Counted from the first letter of the stretch, positions 1 through 9,398 are shown. The stretch: 10,000 nt of DNA from Theodoxus fluviatilis (GCA_034096865.1 JAWQFJ010012455.1:60001-70000), one strand, 5' to 3'. A program made the numbers and translations. Notes: generated by a model from the sequence alone, not told the origin.

Positions 1-62
1 AACACCCCCCAGTAACCGCACTAATGGGCAGGGAAATGTTTACAAGATAACCACTCCTTCCT

Positions 63-548
<486 letters not shown>

Positions 549-1535
549 TGAAAGAGAGAGAACATTTCGCAAGGATGATGGCTATTTTATCGACCACAAT
601 TTCATTCTACGTGACAACCATGGAGTCGAGAGGTTGCTCATATTGTACCGTCCTTTTGTTTTGGCAGCTGCAGGCAGCGATTTAATTACAATGATGTAAC
701 CGTACTTTGTGGGACACAAGGCTCTAAAACTGCCTTCGTTCAATATATTTGCTACCTAAGATAAATAAAACAGTGTTTTTTAATCATTTTTTGCCAAAGA
801 GGACAGAGGACCTACTGCACTATGATACCAACAATGAGATAGCTAATATGAGCGGGAAAGAAACCACACAAATAAATACAATACCAAAACTTTGGAAACT
901 TTTTAACATAATTTTCTTTTTTCCAGTGACCTGAACGTATGATAACCAAAAGCTTCCTCAGAGACATCAGTAAAAAGGCATCACGTTCAGAAACATTCTT
1001 TAAAAGCAATGTAGTACATGTACTCCTTTCACCAAAGACAAGCAACAGCTCAATGAAATATTCCTTTGAACCCGGTTGGTCTCTCTTCCAGCGATCTCTA
1101 TCGCTACAACCTGTCCCTTCTCATCACACAGCCGACAGCTGCTTTAACCTTGGCGGAGCATATACATACACCGTCTCGACCTCCTTCTCAGAATCCATTC
1201 CTCATGCCAATGTCATCTCCTGTGAGACAGGGCCAATCAAGGCGGCAGCCATCAGCTCTCAGGCAGTTCGTGCGTGTATCACGCACACTGCAGCACTGTT
1301 TTAGCCGCAACAGCGAGTCATCCCAGGTTACCACAGCGCAACAACGCCAAAACTGCACGGTGTAACTACAGCTCTTGGGCTTCAGTTCAAAAGTGCATCC
1401 GACTGAAAGCGACACTAAAAATGAATGTTTTTCATTCAAGTTGGAAAGGGTCTTTCGGCTACAATACACAGAATGATTCACACGTATCCATTTTGTTCTG
1501 AACAAATTACCTTATGAGGAAATATGTGTTGTCAT
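549..1535. other. Unique sequence, no recognisable gene
   Basis: Ordinary mixed-composition DNA. Open frames of up to about 120 codons exist on both strands (for example 939-1304 + and 1188-1505 -). They overlap each other, show no domain I recognise and have no supporting splice structure. Two isolated signals occur. One is an AATAAA at 764-769 followed by a T-rich stretch. The other is a long pyrimidine tract ending in CCAG at 926, which resembles a splice acceptor. All three frames after that acceptor stop within a few codons, so a coding exon there is unlikely, though a non-coding exon is possible. Confidence 0.6.
764..769 (+). terminator. Candidate polyadenylation signal AATAAA
   Basis: A canonical AATAAA hexamer is followed about 5-20 bp later by a GT/T-rich stretch (CAGTGTTTTTTAATC and a second T run). 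That is the arrangement expected of a metazoan 3' end. A pyrimidine-rich stretch ending in GGCAG at about 667 could be the acceptor of a short terminal exon. No upstream coding exon is visible, and a single hexamer in AT-rich DNA is common by chance, so this is only a candidate. Confidence 0.2.
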
Positions 1536-1576
1536 CGTGCATGTCGTGATCTTGTACGCCGTGTCTAAGACAGATG

Positions 1577-1669
1577 TGACGTTCGCAGAGAAGGAAAAAG
1601 ATGTTTGCAAAACAAAACAAAACAAACTGACGTTGACGTTAACTTCATTCGGCAACAATTTTCACGTCA
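1577..1669. promoter_or_regulatory. Cluster of four TGACGT (CRE/ATF-type) sites
   Basis: TGACGT occurs on the + strand at 1577-1582, 1628-1633 and 1634-1639, the last two directly adjacent. It occurs again in reverse orientation at 1664-1669. TGACGT is the core recognised by CREB/ATF bZIP factors. By base count, a given hexamer should be found on either strand about 0.05 times in 93 bp. The cluster lies 113-205 bp upstream of the candidate start codon at 1782, where a proximal promoter would be expected. No clear TATA box is seen between the cluster and the ATG. The link to transcription is inferred from position and motif density only. Confidence 0.4.
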
Positions 1670-1781
1670 TACTTTTTAAAGAAATATACGTAGATACTTG
1701 CAGTTTCAAAGTCACAGTCTCTAAGGAAAGACCATACATGTGGACGAGGGACAGAAGAGGCCGGCCTAGGGAGTGTACAAG

Positions 1782-1841
1782 ATGGCCGACATGCCCCAGT
1801 CCGCAGTTTATGTGCAGCCACGAACTGCCAGTGCGGGGCAG
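1782..1841 (+). CDS. Candidate first coding exon of an unidentified gene
   Basis: The ATG at 1782 has A at -3 and G at +4, a strong Kozak context. It sits in an AAGATGGCC sequence like the YY1-type motif often found around animal start codons. An in-frame TAG at 1767-1769 makes it the first possible start of its frame. The frame encodes 20 residues, MADMPQSAVYVQPRTASAGQ, and then meets CAG|GTATGT at 1841/1842, a good 5' splice donor in phase 0. Read through unspliced, the frame continues 27 codons to a TAG at 1923-1925, giving a 47-residue small ORF as the alternative. The peptide is hydrophilic, without signal sequence or membrane segment, and I do not recognise the family. No convincing partner exon is visible downstream, which would fit a long first intron. 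Overlapping frames on both strands (1537-2115 + and 1645-2295 -) show nothing recognisable. Confidence 0.4.
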
Positions 1842-2351
1842 GTATGTGAATGGGAAACTGGCACTGGGCCAGCTTCTCTACAACTTCCCCCACTCGCGCT
1901 TCCTGCCCCTCTCCAAGACTGGTAGACTTTTGGCCAGAGTTTCTCTGCGAGCCAGAGAGGAAGGAGAAAGTTTGGGGCCGGAGGTTTTTTTCGGTTGTAA
2001 ACCATCCGCTACACCAAAACTTGCAGACATTATAGGGCGAGCTCATGACGTGTTGCACGTGCAAGAAAAACTTTCTTTTGCTTTCTCGAGAAATCCGTGC
2101 TGTTTTCGAGGTTAAGTTTTCAGATGAATAAACAGAGCTGACGGTGCAGATCATGCACAGCAACGGAGAAGATCGGGTGTACAAGGTGAACCAAAGACAT
2201 TCGACATTTTCTTCAGGATGTTTACGAGCGAGTTTTTGGAAATAAATGCCGGTTTGCCCAGGCAGGCGTTTTCTCGTAGAAAGTTGGGTGTGCATTCCTG
2301 ACTACAACAAACTCGTGCCAGTAGTGTAGGGTCTAGATTCTACTTACTCAG
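1842..2351 (+). other. Sequence after the candidate donor; putative intron start
   Basis: If the exon ending at 1841 is real, this is the beginning of its first intron. It contains a perfect 12-bp palindrome, TTGCACGTGCAA, at 2053-2064, centred on the E-box CACGTG, with another TGACGT at 2046-2051. A TTTTCAG at 2116-2122 resembles an acceptor. In the phase needed (phase 0) it gives a stop after five codons, so I do not call an exon there. Nothing else is recognisable up to the edge of the minisatellite. Confidence 0.35.
2053..2064. promoter_or_regulatory. Palindromic E-box (TTGCACGTGCAA)
   Basis: This is a perfect 12-bp inverted repeat with a CACGTG core, the canonical site of bHLH and bHLH-ZIP factors such as the MYC/MAX, USF and CLOCK/BMAL families. 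It lies about 270 bp downstream of the candidate start codon, beside a TGACGT at 2046-2051. A 12-bp palindrome alone is expected a couple of times in 10 kb, so only the E-box core and its location make it notable. Confidence 0.25.
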
Positions 2352-2462
2352 CTACTGTAATTTCTCTACACACACCATAGTAACCATGCAATGCCGCGCC
2401 GATACCTGCCTCAGTGTAACGTAACACACAGAGGTAACTACAGCCGCCCCAATACCTATTTC
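2352..2462. repeat. Eroded units at the left edge of the minisatellite
   Basis: Two diverged copies precede the regular array. The first, about 2356-2412, preserves the order TGTAA, a TCTCTACACACAC block, TAGTAACCATG, GCCGCGCCGATACCTGCCTC, and differs from consensus at many positions. The second, about 2413-2462, has lost about 10 bp of the CTCCTCAACAC block but keeps GAGGTAACTACAGCCGCC and the tail CATTACAG. Diverged terminal units are typical of arrays homogenised in their interior. Their sequence probably lies nearest the ancestral single copy. Confidence 0.85.
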
Positions 2463-2617
2463 ATTACAGTGTAACTCCTCAACACACACAAAGGTAACTA
2501 CAGCCGCCACAACACTTGCCTCATTACAGTGTAACTCCTCAACACACACAAAGGTAACTACAGCCGCCACAATACCTGCCTCATTACAGTGCAACTCCTC
2601 AACACACACAGAGGTAA

Positions 2618-5530
2618 CTACAGCCGCCACAATACCTGCCTCATTACAGTGCAACTCCTCAACACACAGAGGTAACTACAGCCGCCACAATACCTGCCTC
2701 ATTACAGTGCAACTCCTCAACACACACAAAGGTAACTACAGCCGCCACAACACTTGCCTCATTACAGTGCAACTCCTCAACACACACAAAGGTAACTACA
2801 GCGGCCACAACACTTGCCTCATTACAGTGTAACTCCTCAACACACACAAAGGTAACTACAGCGGCCACAACACTTGCCTCATTACAGTGCAACTCCTCAA
2901 CACACACAAAGGTAACTACAGCCGCCACAATACTTGCCTTATTACAGTGTAACTCCTCAACACACACACAGGTAACTACAGCCGCCACAATACCTGCCTC
3001 ATTACAGTGTAACTCCTCAACACACACAGAGGTAACTACAGCCGCCACAATACCTGCCTCATTACAGTGTAACTCCTCAACACACACAAAGGTAACTACA
3101 GCGGCCACAACACCTGCTTCATTACAGTGCAACTCCTCAACACACACAAAGGTAACTACAGCCGCCACAACACTTGCCTCATTACAGTGCAACTCCTCAA
3201 CACACACAAAGGTAACTACAGCCGCCACAATACCTGCCTCATTACAGTGTAACTCCTCAACACACACAAAGGTAACTACAGCCGCCACAACACTTGCCTC
3301 ATTACAGTGCAACTCCTCAAGACACACAGAGGTAACTACAGCCGTCACAACACTTGCCTCATTACAGTGCAACTCCTCAACACACACAGAGGTAACTGCA
3401 GCCGCCACAACACTTGCCTCATTACAGTGCAACTCCTCAACACACACAAAGGTAACTACAGCCGCCACAACACTTGCCTCATTACAGTGCAACTCCTCAA
3501 CACGCACAAAGGTAACTACAGCCGCCACAATACCTGCCTCATTACAGTGTAACTCCTCAACTCACACAAAGGTAACTACAGCCGCCACAACACCTGCCTC
3601 ATTACAGTGTAACTCCTCAACACACACAAAGGTAACCACAGCCGCCACAACACCTGCCTCATTACAGTGTAACTCCTCAACACACACAAAGGTAACTACA
3701 GCCGCCACAACACCTGCCTCATTACAGTGTAACTCCTCAACACACACAAAGGTAACTACAGTGGCCACAATACCTGCCTCATTACAGTGCAACACCTCAA
3801 CACACACAAAGGTAACTACAGCGGCCACAACACTTGCCTCATTACAGTGCAACTCCTCAACACGCACAAAGGTAACTACAGCGGCCACAATACCTGCCTC
3901 ATTACAGTGTAACTCCTCAACACACACAAAGGTAACTACAGCCGCCACAACACTTGCCTCATTACAGTGCAACTCCTCAACACACACAAAGGTAACTACA
4001 GCCGCCACAATACCTGCCTTATTACAGTGCAACTCCTCAACACGCACAAAGGTAACTGCAGCCGCCACAACACCTGCCTCATTACAGTGCAACTCCTCAA
4101 CACACACAGAGGTAACAACAGCCGCCACAATACCTGCCTCATTACAGTGCAACTCCTCAACACACACAAAGGTAACTACAGCCGCCACAACACTTGCCTC
4201 ATTACAGTGCAACTCCTCAACACACACAAAGGTAACTACAGCCGCCACAATACTTGCCTCATTACAGTGCAACTCCTCAACACACACAGAGGTAACTACA
4301 GCCGCCACAACACTTGCCTCATTACAGTGCAACTCCTCAACACACACAAAGGTAACTACAGCTGCCACAACACATGCCTCATTACAGTGTAACTCCTCAA
4401 CACACACAAAGGTAACTACAGCCGCCACAACACTTGCCTCATTACAGTGCAACTCCTCAACACACACAAAGGTAACTACAGCCGCCACAACACTTGCCTC
4501 ATTACAGTGCAACTCCTCAACACGCACAAAGGTAACTACAGCCGCCACAACACCTGCCTCATTACAGTGCAACTCCTCAACACACACAAAGGTAACTACA
4601 GCCGCCATAACACTTGCCTCATTACAGTGCAACTCCTCAACACACACAAAGGTAACTACAGCAGCCACAACACTTGCCTCATTACAGTGCAACTCCTCAA
4701 CACACACAAAGGTAACTACAGCAGCCACAACACTTGCCTCATTACAGTGCAACTCCTCAACACACACAAAGGTAACTACAGCCGCCACAACACCTGCCTC
4801 ATTACAGTGTAATTCCTCAACACACACAAAGGTAACTACAGCCGCCACAATACCTGCCTCATTACAGTGCAACTCCTCAACACACACAAAGGTAACTACA
4901 GCCGCCACAATACCTGCCTCATTACAGTGTAACACCTCAACACACACAAAGGTAACTACAGCCGCCACAACACCTGCCTCATTACAGTGCAACACCTCAA
5001 CACACACAAAGGTAACTACAGCCGCCACAACACTTGCCTCATTACAGTGTAACTCCTCAACACACACAGAGGTAACTACAGCAGCCACAACACTTGCCTC
5101 ATTACAGTGCAACATCTCAACACACACAAAGGTAACTACAGCGGCCACAATACCTGCCTCATTACAGTGCAACTCCTCAACACGCACAAAGGTAACTACA
5201 GCCGCCACAACACTTGCCTCATTACAGTGTAACACCTCAACACACACAAAGGTAACTACAGCGGCCACAATACCTGTCTCATTACAGTGCAACTCCTCAA
5301 CACACACAAAGGTAAGTACAGCCGCCACAATACCTGCCTCATTACAGTGCAACTCCTCAACACACACAGAGGTAACTACAGCCGCCCTAATACCTGCCTC
5401 ATTACAGTGCAACTCCTCAACACACACAAAGGTAACTACAGCCACCACAATACTTGCTTCATTACAGTGTAACTCCTCAACACACACAAAGGTAACTACA
5501 GCCGCCACAATACCTGCCTCATTACAGTGA
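2618..5530 (+). other. Long repeat-derived open frame, probably not a gene
   Basis: This frame of about 970 codons is open through the minisatellite, without a clear ATG start. It encodes a 20-residue repeat of the type TTAATTLASLQCNSSTHTKV. The repeat is rich in Thr and Ser, with one Cys and one NSS/NTS glycosylation sequon each, so it superficially resembles a mucin or adhesin repeat. It ends at a TGA at 5528-5530. A TAA at 5717-5719 and the 58-bp units break the frame further on. The opposite strand is equally open (5715 to 3562), with a 20-residue hydrophobic repeat. Variable sites fall on all three codon positions, and the few private stop codons are about what unconstrained mutation of the unit should give. 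I therefore regard both frames as by-products of a repeat length divisible by three. A mucin-like gene remains a minor alternative. Confidence 0.3.
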
Positions 5531-6797
5531 CACTCCTCAACACACACAAAGGTAACTACAGCCGCCACAACACCTGTCTCATTACAGGGTAATTCCTCAA
5601 CACACACAAAGGTAACTACAGCCGCCACAATACCTGCCTCATTACAGTGTAACACCTCAACACACACAAAGGTAACTACAGCCGCCACAACACCTGCCTC
5701 ATTACAGTGCAACACCTAAACACACACAAAGGTAACTACAGCCGCCACAACACTTGCCTCATTACAGTGTAACTCCTCAACACACAGAGGTAACAACAGC
5801 CGCCACAATACCTGCCTCATTACAGTGCAACTCCTCAACACACGCAAAGGTAACTACAGCCGCCACAATACCTACTTCATTACAGTGTAACTCCTCAACA
5901 CACACAGAGGTAACTACAGCAGCCACAACACTTGCCTCATTACAGTGTAACACCTCAACACACACAAAGGTAACTACAGCCGCCACAATACCTGCCTCAT
6001 TACAGTGCAACTCCTCAACACACACAAAGGTAACTACAGCCGCCACAATACCTGCCTCATTACAGTGTAACTCCTCAACACACACACAGGTAACTACAGC
6101 AGCCACAACACTTGCCTCATTACAGTGCAACTCCTCAACACACACAAAGGTAACTAGAACGGCCACAACACCTGCTTCATTACAGTGCAACTCCTCAACA
6201 CACACAAAGGTAACTACAGCCGCCACAACACTTGCCTCATTACAGTGTAACTCCTCAACACACACAGAGGTAACTACAGCCGCCACAATACCTGCCTCAT
6301 TACAGTGTAACACCTCAACACACACAAAGGTAACTACAGCCGCCACAATATCTGCCTCATTACAGTGTAACACCTCAACACACACAAAGGTAACTACAGC
6401 CGCCACAATACCTGCCTCATCACAGTGTAACTCCTCAACACACACAAAGGTAACTACAGCCGCCACAACACCTGCTTCATTACAGTGCAACTCCTCAACT
6501 CACACAGAGGTAACTACAGCCGCCACAATACCTGCCTCATTACAGTGCAACTCCTCAACACACACAAAGGTAACTACAGCCGCCACAACACTTGCCTCAT
6601 TACAGTGCAACTCCTCAACACACACAAAGGTAACTACAGCGGCCACAACACCTGCTTCATTACAATGTAACTCCTCAACACACACAGAGGTAACTACAGC
6701 CGCCACAACACTTGCTTCATTACAGTGTAACTCCTCAACACACACAGAGGTAACTACATCCGCCACAATACCTGCCTTATTACAGTGTAACTCCTCA

Positions 6798-7694
6798 GCA
6801 AATCCTTGTAATTATGTCTGCTTTAGCACTCCTCGGTGTTCGCAGAGACATAGATAAAAGTGGTTTGTGAAAATGGTATTTCGTTGTGATAGTCACTGTT
6901 CAACATCAGTGCCTCTGCCACTATCGCTAACATACTGCGTGCTCGTGCATGGTTCCTATTCGAGGTGTGATACCAAATTTTATATATATATGGGGGTGGG
7001 GGTTCTTTGGTGACACAGAGACCGTGGTAGAGATGTCAAACAAGCGAAACGTTTGTCATTTTTCCTCTTGGCACTCCTGTCAAGAAGTCACGACGTAAAA
7101 GTGTACGCTTGCCTTCCAATCATACATCAAAAACCAAGGTTTCGATCTTTGAACTGAATTTCATAAACTCATTTCCTCACTGCTATTTTGCCAATCCCTC
7201 AGCCGTAATAGGATATCCCCTCTCCCGATAGAATTGGGTTTTTTCTCCGCATAATCCCAATTTCCCGGCGTGTAACTTTTCATCAATCTCATACCAATGA
7301 TTTACGATCCGTTATCACAAAAGCATGTTTGCGTTGTTCTGTTTTGCTGTAGACTTCCATATCCTTCCATTTCCTTGCTCAATCCCATCTCCTTCATCTT
7401 TTGGAGCGATGGGTTTTAGTTTCATGGCAGACAGCCCCATTTTCCACCACTCTCTCTGTGGCGTCCTTGGCGGAAGAGGAGAATGCAAAAAGATCCTTGA
7501 TGCGCACTGTAGAGGGGCAAGAATGGGGTGGGGAGAAGGAACCTGACTCAGCATCCAAGACCTAGTGTGTCTGTAAGCCTTCTAGACTGTCATGTCCCTT
7601 CTGCGCTTGTCAAGGACGGACACAAAGAAATGTAGCCATCGTTACGAATGATTGCAAGTGTTGGATGAAGGCATGTATCTTCCTCCCCCAAAGC
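6798..7694. other. Unique spacer without a recognisable gene
   Basis: This is mixed-composition sequence between the minisatellite and the CT/TG microsatellite. It contains a short TATATATATA tract at about 6981-6990, followed directly by GGGGGTGGGGG at 6992-7002. Open frames of about 75 codons occur at 7325-7546 (+) and 7315-7554 (-). They overlap almost completely, and neither contains a motif I recognise. No RNA gene or transposon terminus was identified. Confidence 0.55.
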
Positions 7695-7728
7695 ATCTCT
7701 CTCCCCCCTTTCTTTCTGTCTCTCTCTC

Positions 7729-7822
<94 letters not shown>
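7695..7822. repeat. (C)n-(CT)n-(TG)n compound microsatellite
   Basis: On the + strand a CT/CCC-rich stretch leads into a run of 12 C at 7728-7739. A (CT)n run follows at about 7740-7775, then CCTTC, then an uninterrupted (TG)n of about 21 copies at 7780-7821. The repeated frames encode Ser-Leu or Cys-Val polymers and are not genes. The alternating purine-pyrimidine TG tract can adopt Z-DNA, and the C/CT tract can form triplex DNA. Both are known properties of such sequences and are not shown here. Confidence 0.97.
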
Positions 7823-7946
7823 ATGTATGTGTGAGCACACTTGCAACATGTGCATGAATGCACAAGCATATACTCAAAACCCCAATGAACGCACACCCAT
7901 GAGTGATCAGCTTGCTGTGCCAAGCATGATAAAGGGCGTTGTAACA

Positions 7947-8024
7947 GAGATAGAGAGGAGGGGGGGGGAGAGAAAGAGAGAGAACGGGGGGGAGAGAAAG
8001 AGAAAGAGAGAGATAGAGAGAGAG

Positions 8025-8078
<54 letters not shown>

Positions 8079-8080
8079 GT
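7947..8080. repeat. (GA)n purine microsatellite with G runs
   Basis: The + strand is almost entirely purine: GA with runs of 9 G at 7960-7968 and 7 G at 7986-7992, AAAGAG variants, and a nearly pure (GA)n run at about 8032-8070. Its composition is the reverse complement of the CT/C-run block at 7695-7775, about 170 bp upstream, so the two blocks form an imperfect inverted pair. Confidence 0.96.
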
Positions 8081-8526
8081 GTGTAAGGACAAGCACGCTT
8101 TGAAGACGGCAGTACTTGGGAGATACCCATCAGCAACATCCTCGCGAAAAGACATCAGCGAACTTTCCGGTGATGTTATCTCTAGCGAAGTTAAAGCTAA
8201 GGGCACTCGAAGGACAAGACAGGTTCATCTTTCTTTCCTTGTCTGCACGGACTGACGAGAGAGTCATGTGCTTTACATTATCAGTAGACAGACACCGTTG
8301 TTGTCCATTGGATCTGTTCCTCGAAGAGTTCCGTTCTGAAGTGGTACTTCACTTTTTAGCCTAAAATAACAGTTAATGTGGTTGACTGTACTTGCATTTT
8401 ATTCAAACAATAGATATTGTTGATGTCAAAGGCTGCACAATAGCTCACTAGACACGCATGTCAAACGAAATTGTTCAGAATCTCTTCCATTTCCAAGTTT
8501 AACAAGTTCCCAACTTTACAGCAACT
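8081..8526. other. Unique spacer between purine and pyrimidine repeats
   Basis: Mixed-composition sequence. An ATG at 8116 opens 82 codons, ending at 8364 on the + strand. The predicted protein has no domain I know, and the ATG context and flanks give no further support. From about 8365 the sequence is AT-rich and carries stops in all frames. I see no RNA gene or mobile element. Confidence 0.5.
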
Positions 8527-8586
8527 TTCCTTCTTCCTTCCTATCTTTCTTTCCTTCTTTCTTCCTTTCCTTTCCTTCTTTCTTCA
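8527..8586. repeat. Polypyrimidine CTTT/CTTCC tract
   Basis: About 60 bp of nearly uninterrupted C and T is built from CTTT, CTTC and CCTT tetranucleotides and pentanucleotides. It lies about 50 bp before the larger CT array and is probably part of the same repeat-prone segment. Confidence 0.9.
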
Positions 8587-8636
8587 TATCTTTGTCAATT
8601 TCTTCTTCTGCATTATGCAATCAACACTATAGAAGA

Positions 8637-8637
<1 letters not shown>

Positions 8638-8696
<59 letters not shown>

Positions 8697-8850
8697 CTTT
8701 CTCTCTCCTTTTCTCTCTCCCTTTCTCTGTCCCTTTCTCTATCCTTTTCTCTCTCTCTCCCTCCCCCCCCCTCTCTCTCCTTTATCTCTCCCTTTATCCC
8801 TTTCTCTCTCCCTTTCTCTCTCATTTTATATCTCCCTTTCTCTCTCCCTT

Positions 8851-8894
<44 letters not shown>
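8638..8894. repeat. (CT)n and CCCTTTCTCTCT pyrimidine array
   Basis: A (CT)n run of about 28 copies covers 8638-8694. An approximate 12-bp repeat of the type CCCTTTCTCTCT follows to about 8860, with a run of 9 C near 8763-8771. A second (CT)n run of about 16 copies ends at 8894. Only a few A or G bases interrupt roughly 257 bp of pyrimidine. Long mirror-symmetric pyrimidine tracts like this can form triplex (H-DNA). Open frames here encode only Ser-Leu or Arg-Glu polymers. Confidence 0.96.
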
Positions 8895-8898
<4 letters not shown>

Positions 8899-9273
8899 AG
8901 CATCCCAAGGCCACTTTGATAGCCTCACATCCAGCAGTAAGCACAGGGTCATGACTCCACGCTATGTAGGGCTCTGACATTCAACCACACAATAAACTGT
9001 GCACGTGTAGTGGCAAACCTGGATCTGTGAGCAGAAGACAGTGATGGAGGACGGACTATGCAAGTGATGCCTTACTCGGGGGTCTTCAACGTGCTTACAG
9101 GCAATACAAAACCAAGCGCCTTTGCAGATGAGCTCTTCATGCCAGAAGACGTCTCGGCGCCAGAGGCGATACACCGACGCTCATGCTGATGGAGTCTCTC
9201 TACGAGGGCGCTACCAAATGCTATTAAGAGGCAATGCCGAGGCAGATGCCTATGCATGATATGCCCATATGCC
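8895..9273. other. Unique sequence with a short coding-like frame
   Basis: There are no repeats. A + strand frame from the ATG at 9058 runs 43 codons to the TGA at 9187-9189 and includes the peptide NVLTGNTKPSAFADELFMPE. Its residue balance looks more protein-like than the other frames of the window. It is too short to judge and matches nothing I recognise. A minus-strand frame (9174 to 8962, 70 codons) covers most of the same bases. It could be a remnant of a gene or transposon, or chance. Confidence 0.3.
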
Positions 9274-9384
9274 GGGTGCGTGTCTATATGCCCCCGTCTC
9301 TACATGCCCCCGTCTCTACATGCCCCCGTCTCTATATGCCCCCGTCTCTATATGCCCCCGTCTCTATAAGCAGATGACTGTATA
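9274..9384 (+). repeat. 16-bp tandem array, first copy (5 units)
   Basis: Five exact-length units of ATGCCCCCGTCTCTAY (last base C or T) run from 9288 to 9367. They are preceded by GGGTGCGTGTCTAT (from 9274) and followed by AAGCAGATGACTGTATA (to 9384). Both flanks recur around a single unit at 9547-9593, so the two blocks are direct duplicates differing in unit number. The same unit is present in reverse orientation at 9653-9750. Confidence 0.95.
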
Positions 9385-9398
9385 AAAAGGGACAATAC

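Larger units (their letters stand above)
2352..6797. repeat. 60-bp minisatellite array (72 full units)
   Basis: With ATTACAG taken as the unit start, full units begin at 2463 and repeat to 6778: 70 units of exactly 60 bp and two of 58 bp (2643-2700 and 5761-5818). Both short units lack one CA in the ACACACA block. A partial unit follows at 6779-6797. In order, the unit has ATTACAGTG, a C/T, AACTCCTC, an AACACACACA block, A/G, AGGTAACTACAG, GCC or GCG or GCA, GCCACAA, T/C, AC, C/T, TGCCTC. Most differences fall at about eight recurrent sites: C/T after GTG, TCC/ACC, CAC/CGC, AAG/GAG, the GCN wobble, AATACCT/AACACTT and GCC/GCT. A hand count finds roughly 28 private substitutions. There are 51 consecutive units without a single indel (2701-5760). 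Such constant length and shared variants fit amplification by unequal exchange or gene conversion. Confidence 0.98.

Noticed and set aside
911..926. Strong acceptor-like TTTTCTTTTTTCCAG
   Set aside because: All three frames stop within five codons downstream and no donor partner is evident; at best a non-coding exon.
2116..2188. Possible second exon after TTTTCAG
   Set aside because: The phase-0 frame stops after five codons, and the following donor candidates are weak.
1645..2295. 216-codon minus-strand frame and the 192-codon + strand frame at 1537-2115
   Set aside because: They overlap, contain no recognisable domain and are within what chance allows; the short exon-like frame at 1782 has better start and splice signals.
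3562..5715. 717-codon minus-strand frame with a hydrophobic 20-residue repeat
   Set aside because: It is a shadow of the 60-bp minisatellite; the other strand is equally open, and no start context, signal peptide or non-repeat domain supports it.
2463..6797. CRISPR array
   Set aside because: The whole 60-bp unit is repeated with no unique spacers, and the surrounding DNA is of animal type.
7315..7554. Overlapping frames of 73-79 codons on both strands
   Set aside because: No known motif; almost complete antisense overlap suggests chance.
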